Assembly: GCA_016791065.1 (NCBI GenBank)
Contig: JAEUOD010000124.1
Location: forward strand, 1-59,517
Source: Dechloromonas sp.
GTDB lineage: Bacteria; Pseudomonadota; Gammaproteobacteria; Burkholderiales; Rhodocyclaceae
Direction: 5' to 3'
Length of the DNA: 59,517 nucleotides
Below the pieces are notes generated by a model. It was not told the DNA's origin, made no database searches, and worked only from the letters and a program-made list of their open reading frames with translations. The translations under genes were made by a program, and so were the position numbers. This document shows, piece by piece, positions 14,390-23,117 of this stretch (its first letter is position 1; every line of letters begins with the position of its first letter).

Positions 14390-15256
14390 TCAGGAAAAGG
14401 CTGCTCGCATTTCCTGGGAGAGGGCCTCGATCTCGGGTTTGAGATGGCCGTATTTTGCTTCCAGTGCGGCCAGATTTTCCGGGGCGCCCGGCTGATCCTG
14501 CATCAGCCATTCAAAGTGTCCGCCCGCCAGCATGTTGGCGACATAGATCACATCCTGCAGGCTACGGAGCGGGTCGGGCGTAGGGCGAATCCGGTCGTGG
14601 TCGATAGTGGCGTCGACAATTTCCTCTGGTAACCCCAGTGCGTTGAGTAGTGCAACGCCGATACTTTCGTGCCATTGCACGATCAAATACTTCACACTGT
14701 CCGGGCGATGGCGTAATTCGTCGTACTGCGTTGCCCGGTAAAGCATGTAGAAGGCGCCAAGATCATGGATCAACCCGGAAAGCATAGCTTCGTCCGGATT
14801 CAGGCGAGGCACGGACTGGGCCAGGATACGGGCGGCAGCGGCCGAGCGGACGGAGTGTTCCCAAAGATCATGGGTCAAATCCGCGAACTCGGCCATGCCT
14901 TTGGCACGGAGCAACTGAGTCATGACGATGGCCATTGCTGCGCTTTGTACCGTGTTCAGCCCGAGTCGGATAATTGCCGACTTGAGATCGACGACTTCAT
15001 GCCCCGCCGGGTTAAAGGCAACCGAGTTGGCCAGATGCAAGAGTTTGGCACTGATCAGGGGCTCGACCGAGATTGCCTTGGTGATGTCGGCAAGGCTCTG
15101 CTTCGGATCTTGCAGTACTTTACGCAGGCGGAGGACGGCATCGAAATAGGTCGGGAAGATAACCTCGCCCGAAAGCTCCTTGGCAATGTCTTCGAGCATT
15201 TGGAAGCGTTGAGCCTTCAGCGCCTCTCCTTTTTTGTCAAGATCTGCCGTTGCCAT
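14390..15256 (-). CDS. HDOD domain protein
   Basis: 288 aa if started at ATG 15256 (GGTGA 5 nt upstream). GTG 15265 is an alternative. Residues ~25-225 form an HDOD domain (LSGEVIFPTYFDAVLRL, then IHDLGAFYMLY and WHESIGVALL). These are HD-like helical modules, usually without hydrolase activity, that act in signalling and stress or motility regulation. The gene lies downstream of the hupB terminator. The specific partner is unknown. Confidence 0.88.
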   Translation of the reverse strand: MATADLDKKGEALKAQRFQMLEDIAKELSGEVIFPTYFDAVLRLRKVLQDPKQSLADITKAISVEPLISAKLLHLANSVAFNPAGHEVVDLKSAIIRLGLNTVQSAAMAIVMTQLLRAKGMAEFADLTHDLWEHSVRSAAAARILAQSVPRLNPDEAMLSGLIHDLGAFYMLYRATQYDELRHRPDSVKYLIVQWHESIGVALLNALGLPEEIVDATIDHDRIRPTPDPLRSLQDVIYVANMLAGGHFEWLMQDQPGAPENLAALEAKYGHLKPEIEALSQEMRAAFS

Positions 15257-15284
15257 GGTTTTCACCGAATGCGCTTGTTGAATG

Positions 15285-15308
15285 AAAAACCCCGCTGCAA
15301 GGCGGGGT
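15285..15308 (-). terminator. Terminator of the hupB transcript
   Basis: On the minus strand ACCCCGC, a 6-nt loop, GCGGGGT, then TTTTT. It lies after the tRNA-like relic, which is therefore probably cotranscribed with hupB. Confidence 0.85.
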
Positions 15309-15330
15309 CCGGTTTCCTTCTCAGGAAGGC

Positions 15331-15404
15331 TGGGGTGCTAACGGGTAAAACCGCTGACCGCAGCCTTGCAAGGGCGACGCTCTAGCAACTGAGCGAAGCA
15401 CTCC
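15331..15404 (-). pseudogene. Decayed tRNA-Val-like gene downstream of hupB
   Basis: 74 nt keep the outline of betaproteobacterial tRNA-Val(UAC): D-arm GCTCAGTTGCTAGAGC, anticodon region TCGCC CTTGCAA GGC, and 3' acceptor strand AGCACCC. Defects are a bulged extra A in the 5' acceptor strand, anticodon TGC (Ala-like) in place of TAC, a mispaired anticodon stem, T-loop TTTTACC in place of TTCRANN with an unpaired T-stem, and no CCA end. A tRNA-Val gene after hupB is familiar in betaproteobacteria. This copy looks non-functional as a tRNA. Confidence 0.75.
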
Positions 15405-15408
15405 TGAC

Positions 15409-15681
15409 TTAGTTCAGGGCATCCTTCAGGCCCTTGCCCGGACGGAACTTGGGCGACTTGGCGGCCTTGATTTCCAGCGTCTTGCCGGTGCGGGGATTGC
15501 GGCCAGTACGGGCGGCGCGTTCGCCGACGTAAAAGGTACCAAAACCGATCAGGCTAACGGAATCGCCTTTCTTCAGGGCTTCGGTAACGGCGGCGACAGT
15601 TGCGTCGAGGGCGCGGCCGGCAGCTGCCTTGGAGATTTCAGCGGAAGCGGCGATGTGGTCGATCAGGTCGGTCTTGTTCAT
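15409..15681 (-). CDS. hupB: DNA-binding protein HU-beta
   Basis: 90 aa, full length, with the HU/IHF arm sequence [12 protein letters not shown] and [17 protein letters not shown] bends and compacts DNA non-specifically as a dimer. It follows lon in the order tig-clpP-clpX-lon-hupB and has its own strong promoter at 15735-15764, so expression need not depend on lon. Confidence 0.97.
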   Translation of the reverse strand: MNKTDLIDHIAASAEISKAAAGRALDATVAAVTEALKKGDSVSLIGFGTFYVGERAARTGRNPRTGKTLEIKAAKSPKFRPGKGLKDALN

Positions 15682-15734
15682 GTAAGTCCCCTAAAATGGA
15701 TAAATCCGAGTGGTAAAAATTTTGTGCGGACGGA

Positions 15735-15764
15735 TTTATATCTCCCCCGAAATCCTTGTGTCAA
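15735..15764 (-). promoter_or_regulatory. Strong sigma-70-type promoter of hupB
   Basis: On the minus strand TTGACA (15764-15759), an 18-bp spacer, TATAAA (15740-15735). It lies 54 bp upstream of the hupB ATG. Confidence 0.8.
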
Positions 15765-15800
15765 GGGGATTTTCAGGCGATTGCCGGGGTTTCGGAAACC

Positions 15801-15838
15801 GGAAAGGAGGCCGGTGGCAGTACGTCGGCATCCTTTCC
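15801..15838 (-). terminator. Hairpin after lon
   Basis: GGAAAGGA and TCCTTTCC arms, with inner GCCG/CGGC pairing and a small bulge, start 8 bp after the lon stop. No long T-run follows, so termination may be partial. Confidence 0.45.
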
Positions 15839-15845
15839 TTCAAAA

Positions 15846-18260
15846 TCAATGAGTAAGAACGGTCTGCGCAGCAACGGCTTCCGCCGTCGTTGTGGAAGCC
15901 GAAGCATCCTCGGTTTGCTCGGGGAGAGCTTCAGGCTTGCGTTCCAGGGCGCGCTCAAGAACCTGATCGATCCATTTGACTGGCACGATCTCGATCTTGT
16001 TCTTGATGTTGTCAGGAATCTCGGTGAGGTCCTTGACGTTCTCTTCAGGAATCAGCGCCGTCTTCAGACCACCGCGAACGGCCGCCAGCAGCTTCTCCTT
16101 CAGGCCGCCAATGGCCAGCACTTCGCCGCGCAAGGTGATCTCACCGGTCATGCAGACCTCACAGCGGACCGGGATGCCCGTGTATGAAGACACCAGTGCC
16201 GTAGTCATGGCAATACCAGCCGATGGCCCATCCTTCGGCGTGGCACCTTCGGGAACGTGGATGTGAATATCCGTTTTCTCGAAAGCTTCTGCCTTGATAC
16301 CGAGGCGCTGGGCGCGGGCACGGACGACCGAGCGTGCAGCTTCGACCGACTCCTTCATCACGTCGCCAAGAGAGCCGGTACGCAGGATGTTGCCCTTGCC
16401 CGGCATGTTGGCGCATTCAATGGTCAGGAGTTCGCCACCGACCTCGGTCCAGGCCAGACCGGTAACTTGGCCAACCTGGTTTTCCTTCTCCGCCATACCG
16501 AAGCTGTAGCGGCGCACACCAAGGAACTTGTCGAGGTTCTTCGCATTGACGACAACCTTGCTGTCGCGCTTTTTGAGCAGGAGGGTCTTGACCACCTTGC
16601 GGCAGATTTTGGAAATCTCGCGCTCGAGGGCGCGGACACCGGCCTCGCGGGTGTAGTAGCGGACGATGTCGCGTACTGCGCTGTCGACGACGGTCAGTTC
16701 GGTTTTCTTGACACCGTTGTTCTTCATCTGCTTGGGCAGCAGATAACGCATCGCGATGTTGACCTTCTCGTCTTCCGTGTAGCCGGACAAACGAATGACC
16801 TCCATGCGGTCGAGCAGGGGCGCCGGGATGTTCATCGTGTTGGCCGTGGCCACGAACATCACATCGGAAAGGTCGAAATCGACCTCTACGTAGTGGTCCT
16901 GGAAGGTGTTGTTCTGTTCCGGATCGAGTACCTCGAGCAGCGCCGACGACGGGTCGCCGCGGAAGTCCTGGCCGAGCTTGTCGACTTCGTCGAGCAGGAA
17001 CAGCGGATTGCGTACGCCGACCTTGGTCAGGCTCTGCAGGATTTTGCCCGGCATGGAGCCGATGTAGGTGCGACGGTGGCCGCGGATTTCGGCTTCGTCA
17101 CGGACGCCACCGAGCGCCATGCGCACGAACTTGCGATTGGTCGCCTTGGCGATCGACTGGCCAAGCGAAGTCTTGCCGACGCCCGGGGGGCCGACCAGGC
17201 AAAGAATAGGTGCCTTGACCTTCTCGACCCGTTGTTGCACGGCGAGATACTCAAGGATGCGTTCCTTGACCTTGTCGAGACCAAAATGGTCAGCGTCGAG
17301 CACCTTCTCGGCTTCGCGCAGATCCTTGCTGATGCGTGTCTTCTTGCGCCACGGCAGGCCAATCAGCGTTTCGATGAAGTTGCGCACGACAGTGGCTTCG
17401 GCCGACATCGGTGACATCAGCTTGAGCTTCTTGAGTTCACCCTGTGCCTTGGCCAGGCCTTCCTTGCTCATGCCGGCAGCCTTAATCTTCTTGTCGAGTT
17501 CCTCGAGGTCTGCGCCTTCCTCGCCTTCGCCGAGTTCCTTCTGGATGGCCTTGACCTGTTCGTTCAGGTAGTACTCGCGCTGGCTCTTTTCCATCTGGCG
17601 CTTGACGCGGCCACGGATGCGTTTTTCGACCTGCAGGATGTCGATTTCGGATTCGAGTTGGGAGAGCAGACGATCGATACGGTCGCGGATGCTCTCCATT
17701 TCCAGCACTTCCTGCTTTTGCTCGAGCTTGAGCGGCAGATGGGCGGCGATGGTGTCAGCCAGGCGACCGGCATCCTCGATACCGGCGATGGAGGAGAGTA
17801 CTTCCGGCGGAATTTTCTTGTTCAGCTTGACGAACTGGTCAAACTGGGCGACCACGGCGCGGCGCATCGCCTCGATCTCGTGGTCTTCAACGCCCGCTTG
17901 CGGCAACGGCACGGCGGTTGCCATGAACACCGAGGATTGCACCTCGATGGCTTCGACACGGGCGCGCTGGGTCCCTTCGACCAGCACCTTGACGGTGCCG
18001 TCGGGTAACTTGAGCATCTGCAGGATGTTGGCCAGGCAACCGATGCGATAGAGATCTTCCGGTTCCGGTTCGTCCTTGGCTGCCGATTTCTGGGCGACCA
18101 GAAGGATGTTCTTGCCAGCTTCCATGGCCATTTCGAGGGCCTTGATTGACTTCGGGCGGCCGACGAAAAGGGGGATAACCATGTGCGGGAATACCACCAC
18201 ATCGCGCAGCGGCAGCAGCGGCAGTTCGACGGTTTCCGGGAGCGTGTTGGGGTTCGACAT
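15846..18260 (-). CDS. lon: ATP-dependent protease La (Lon)
   Basis: 804 aa, the usual LonA length. An N-terminal LAN domain (~10-200), coiled-coil region, AAA+ module with Walker A GPPGVGKTSLG and Walker B PLFLLDEVDK, and a C-terminal Ser-Lys protease with PKDGPSAGIAM containing the nucleophile. It degrades misfolded and regulatory proteins in the cytoplasm. A sigma-32-like promoter lies just upstream (18293-18320), consistent with heat-shock control. It is followed by hupB. Confidence 0.97.
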   Translation of the reverse strand: MSNPNTLPETVELPLLPLRDVVVFPHMVIPLFVGRPKSIKALEMAMEAGKNILLVAQKSAAKDEPEPEDLYRIGCLANILQMLKLPDGTVKVLVEGTQRARVEAIEVQSSVFMATAVPLPQAGVEDHEIEAMRRAVVAQFDQFVKLNKKIPPEVLSSIAGIEDAGRLADTIAAHLPLKLEQKQEVLEMESIRDRIDRLLSQLESEIDILQVEKRIRGRVKRQMEKSQREYYLNEQVKAIQKELGEGEEGADLEELDKKIKAAGMSKEGLAKAQGELKKLKLMSPMSAEATVVRNFIETLIGLPWRKKTRISKDLREAEKVLDADHFGLDKVKERILEYLAVQQRVEKVKAPILCLVGPPGVGKTSLGQSIAKATNRKFVRMALGGVRDEAEIRGHRRTYIGSMPGKILQSLTKVGVRNPLFLLDEVDKLGQDFRGDPSSALLEVLDPEQNNTFQDHYVEVDFDLSDVMFVATANTMNIPAPLLDRMEVIRLSGYTEDEKVNIAMRYLLPKQMKNNGVKKTELTVVDSAVRDIVRYYTREAGVRALEREISKICRKVVKTLLLKKRDSKVVVNAKNLDKFLGVRRYSFGMAEKENQVGQVTGLAWTEVGGELLTIECANMPGKGNILRTGSLGDVMKESVEAARSVVRARAQRLGIKAEAFEKTDIHIHVPEGATPKDGPSAGIAMTTALVSSYTGIPVRCEVCMTGEITLRGEVLAIGGLKEKLLAAVRGGLKTALIPEENVKDLTEIPDNIKNKIEIVPVKWIDQVLERALERKPEALPEQTEDASASTTTAEAVAAQTVLTH

Positions 18261-18292
18261 TACGATGCCTTTGAAATAGGTATGTAGCCCCT

Positions 18293-18320
18293 AGATAGGG
18301 GCGGGAAACCGGGTTTCAAG
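18293..18320 (-). promoter_or_regulatory. Sigma-32-like heat-shock promoter of lon
   Basis: On the minus strand CTTGAAA (18320-18314), a 13-bp spacer and CCCTATCT (18300-18293), against the consensus CTTGAAA-N(11-15)-CCCCATNT. Only one of the defined -10 positions deviates. It is centred about 45 bp upstream of the lon start, in the clpX-lon gap. Confidence 0.7.
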
Positions 18321-18330
18321 AGCCCCCGGC

Positions 18331-19593
<1,263 letters not shown>

Positions 19594-19608
19594 CTGTCAG
19601 TTCTCCGG

Positions 19609-20238
<630 letters not shown>

Positions 20239-20294
20239 GTCAGCCCTTGTTTGTTACGTTACAGACGTTTGTCGCTTTTGTGACGCCGTCCAGA

Positions 20295-21599
20295 TTACTG
20301 CTTCTGGCCCATCAGTTCATCAAACACTGCAGCCTTGTCAGTCACCTTGGATTTGCCAAGAACCCACGCTACCACGTTGTTCTCAATCGCGACGCCTTCG
20401 ACTTCCTGGAGACGTTGCGGCTGGGCGTAGTACCAGCGGATGACTTCTTCTGGCTGCTCGTAGCTGGCTGCAGTTTCCTCGACCATGGCGCGAACCTGTT
20501 CCGGGGTTGCCTGCAGCTTTTCCGTCTTTACTACCTCAGCAAGGATCAGGCCAAGGGTGACGCGACGCTTGGCCTGGTCGGCAAACCATTCCGGCTGGAT
20601 CGGGAAATCCTTGGTCTTCATGCCGCGTTGTTCCATGTCCTGGCGAGCTGCCTGCATCAGGCGCTGGATTTCCAGGTCGACCAGCGAGGTCGGGACGGTG
20701 ATCGGGTTGGCCTTGAGCAGGGCTTCCATGACCTGATCCTTGACCTTGGCTTCGATGCGGCGCTTCACTTCGCGCTTCAGGTTGGCTTCGATCTCGCCCT
20801 TCATTTTCTCGACATCGCCATCGACCACGCCCATGCTCTTGGCGAATTCGGCGTCGATTTCCGGCAGCTTCGGTGCTTGGACCTGCTTGACGGTGATGTC
20901 GAACTGGACCGTCTGGCCAGCTAAATCCTTGGCGTGGTAGTCGGCCGGGAAGGTCAGGTCGAAAGTCTTGGTGGTGCCAACGGCGGTGCCTTCGACAGCA
21001 TTCTCAAAGTCGGGCAGCATCTGACCCTGGCCGAGCACGAACGGGTAATCCTTGGCTTCGCCACCGGCGAACGGTACACCTTCCTTCTTGCCGAGGAAGT
21101 CGATGACGACGCGGTCTTCCTTGGCTGCGGCACGGTCGGCGTTCTCGTAGGAGACGCGTTGTTTGCGCAGGATGTCGAGAGTCTTTTCGATTTCGGCTGC
21201 GCTCACCTCGAGGACCGGGCGCTCAATTTCAGCTGACGACAGATCGCCCGGAGCAAATTCCGGATAGGTCTCGAAAATTGCAGTGAATTCGAGGTGGGTG
21301 GTGCTTTCGGTCGTCTTCGGCTCGATGCGCGGATAGCCGGCGACTCGGGTTTTCTGGGCGGTAACGGTTTCGCCGAAAACGCGGTCGAGTTCCTCGGAGA
21401 GCACTTCGTGGCGGGCCTGGTCGCCATACTGCTGCTTGACGATGTTGAACGGCACCTTGCCCGGGCGGAAACCAGGCATCTTCATGTTCTTGCCCATGCG
21501 CTTCAGGCGTTGTTCCATTTCCTTCTCGACATCAGCGATGGCAATGGAGAGGTCCACGCGGCGTTCGAGTTCGTTAGCTTGTGCAGAAGTTGCTTCCAT
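20295..21599 (-). CDS. tig: Trigger factor, ribosome-associated chaperone and peptidyl-prolyl isomerase
   Basis: 434 aa. The N-terminal ribosome-binding domain carries GFRPGKVPFNIVKQQYG, close to the classical GFRxGKxP signature. The FKBP-like PPIase domain (~150-240, DFLGKKEGVPFAGGEA) and a helical C-terminal chaperone domain follow. It folds nascent chains at the ribosome exit. A TAGAAT box at 21642-21637 is a possible -10, but its -35 is poor. tRNA-His is divergent upstream. Confidence 0.97.
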   Translation of the reverse strand: MEATSAQANELERRVDLSIAIADVEKEMEQRLKRMGKNMKMPGFRPGKVPFNIVKQQYGDQARHEVLSEELDRVFGETVTAQKTRVAGYPRIEPKTTESTTHLEFTAIFETYPEFAPGDLSSAEIERPVLEVSAAEIEKTLDILRKQRVSYENADRAAAKEDRVVIDFLGKKEGVPFAGGEAKDYPFVLGQGQMLPDFENAVEGTAVGTTKTFDLTFPADYHAKDLAGQTVQFDITVKQVQAPKLPEIDAEFAKSMGVVDGDVEKMKGEIEANLKREVKRRIEAKVKDQVMEALLKANPITVPTSLVDLEIQRLMQAARQDMEQRGMKTKDFPIQPEWFADQAKRRVTLGLILAEVVKTEKLQATPEQVRAMVEETAASYEQPEEVIRWYYAQPQRLQEVEGVAIENNVVAWVLGKSKVTDKAAVFDELMGQKQ

Positions 21600-21700
21600 G
21601 AGAATTCCTTGTGACTGCCGAAAAATAAAGCGGACGATTCTATCACGCTCGGTTAAATGCGTATCAGGGGTAATCGAACCGAAACTATTTCACCAAACGG

Positions 21701-21729
21701 TAGACAATAATTCGATAAGGCCATACAAT
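21701..21729 (+). promoter_or_regulatory. Promoter of tRNA-His
   Basis: TAGACA (21701-21706), a 17-bp spacer and TACAAT (21724-21729). The tRNA begins 17 nt after the -10 box. Confidence 0.75.
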
Positions 21730-21745
21730 GCGCGCCTTCCTCAGC

Positions 21746-21822
21746 GGCGGCTGTAGCTCAGTTGGTAGAGTCCCGGATTGTGATTCCGGTTGTCGTGGGT
21801 TCGAGCCCCATCAGTCGCCCCA
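21746..21822 (+). tRNA. tRNA-His(GTG)
   Basis: 77 nt with encoded CCA. The 8-bp acceptor including the His-specific extra 5' G is GGCGGCTG/CAGTCGCC. D-arm AGCTCAGTTGGTAGAGT, anticodon loop TTGTGAT with GTG, and T-arm GTGGG TTCGAGC CCCAT. Confidence 0.97.
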
Positions 21823-21835
21823 GTAATTCCTACGA

Positions 21836-21870
21836 AAGCCCCTTGAGAATTCAAGGGGCTTTTCGTTTTC
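21836..21870 (+). terminator. Rho-independent terminator of tRNA-His
   Basis: A stem AAGCCCCTTGA/TCAAGGGGCTT with a 4-nt loop, followed by TTCGTTTTC. The stretch from here to 21988 shows no gene or clear signal. Confidence 0.85.
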
Positions 21871-21988
21871 TGGTCTTGGCATTCATTTCTGAGCTTGAAC
21901 CACGGTTTTGGGTTGTCAGTGGGGAGAATTTGTTCAGGAAACCGGGCGAACTTCAGGTTCCGGGGAACGTGAAAGCTGATAGTAAATA

Positions 21989-22014
21989 AAAAAGAGGGCC
22001 GTAGCCCTCTTTTG
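21989..22014 (-). terminator. Terminator of the PEP-CTERM gene
   Basis: AAAAGAGGGC and GCCCTCTTTT flank CGTA. A T-run follows on the minus strand (from plus-strand AAATAAAAAA). It lies 20 bp after the PEP-CTERM stop and may work in both directions. Confidence 0.85.
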
Positions 22015-22033
22015 GTTTGTAGCCAGCTTGGAA

Positions 22034-22987
22034 TTATTGCGTGCTTTTCTTGCGACGCAGTGCGGTAATTCCAAACAAGGCCAAACCAGCTAGTCCAAGT
22101 GAGCCGGGTTCAGGTACGTTGTTGCCGGGTGGTTGGGCTATTGAGCCGCCGATTCCGGCTAGCTTGACGTAGTCATAGTTTGCCCCGGTTGCTCCTAAAG
22201 CCTTTCCGGAATCCCCGGAGTTTACGCCCCCGGCAGTCGTTGCCGTTGCATTGGCAAAGCCACCGGTGCCGACCAGCCAGTAGCTAGATGAAACAGGCGT
22301 CGTGGTGCCGTTAAAGTTGGCAACGTTCGAGCTGGACGTTACCACGTTTGAGAGGTTGGCAACGAGTGACCAGCCGTTTCCACCATCAAACGAATCAACT
22401 GCAATGTCCGCGAATGTCTTTGTGGTAAGTGCAGCAGTCGGGTTCCCTGTGCCAATCCAGGCAAGCACGAACAAATCCGTATCTGGTGGGTTGGCGCTCA
22501 TTGCAGGCCAGCCAACTGTCAGGGATTTCAGAGCGACGGCTTCGGAAAACGTCAGCAACATGACTTCGCTGCGCCCGTTGTTATCCATGGCGTGTTCGCT
22601 GCCGCCATTTACGTATTCGTTCCCATCTGCGCCGGTGGCTGAATTGACAGCGACGGCGGCCGTGTTGGAACCATCTCGATTGACGACCCCCAATCCGTTG
22701 GGGGTGCCGTAGTTGGCTAGGTAGGCAGATTCCAGAACACGCGAGTTGCGACTGCTGTCGGCTGATGAGGTATTGGTTGTTCCGGTGTTTGATCCCGATG
22801 TTGCGGCAAACGCTTTTACATCTACGCTAACTGCGCTCGTGCTGTAAGTGCGCGTGTTTCCATAGGCTGGCGCCGGCGTAGTGTTGTTACCGGATGTTGT
22901 AGTGATAGCCCAGTCTACCGCAGCATTGGCCGTGAGCGAGAAGAGTCCGCACGTCAGTACAGCCAGGCTCAGAATGCTTTTCTTCAT
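22034..22987 (-). CDS. PEP-CTERM domain exported protein
   Basis: 317 aa from ATG 22987. A signal peptide (MKKSILSLAVLTCGLFSL, probable cleavage after ANA), then a Ser/Thr/Asn/Gly-rich body typical of secreted surface proteins. The C-terminal sorting signal starts at residue 291 with VPEPGSLGLAGL, followed by a hydrophobic helix and RRKK. This tripartite tail is recognised by an exosortase (XrtA/EpsH type), which is not in the window. Such proteins are associated with exopolysaccharide and floc or biofilm matrix. Codon use is visibly more A/T-rich than in neighbours. The specific role is unknown. Confidence 0.92.
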   Translation of the reverse strand: MKKSILSLAVLTCGLFSLTANAAVDWAITTTSGNNTTPAPAYGNTRTYSTSAVSVDVKAFAATSGSNTGTTNTSSADSSRNSRVLESAYLANYGTPNGLGVVNRDGSNTAAVAVNSATGADGNEYVNGGSEHAMDNNGRSEVMLLTFSEAVALKSLTVGWPAMSANPPDTDLFVLAWIGTGNPTAALTTKTFADIAVDSFDGGNGWSLVANLSNVVTSSSNVANFNGTTTPVSSSYWLVGTGGFANATATTAGGVNSGDSGKALGATGANYDYVKLAGIGGSIAQPPGNNVPEPGSLGLAGLALFGITALRRKKSTQ

Positions 22988-23117
22988 GATTATTCCTAAA
23001 GTTGCGATTTTGCGTATATCAAGCAAAAATGAGGCCAAAAAAATAAACTGTTTTATAACAATAGCCTGTGTGAGATTTGTGCTTCTTGTGCCGAATCTGT
23101 GTAAATTTTTTCGACAT

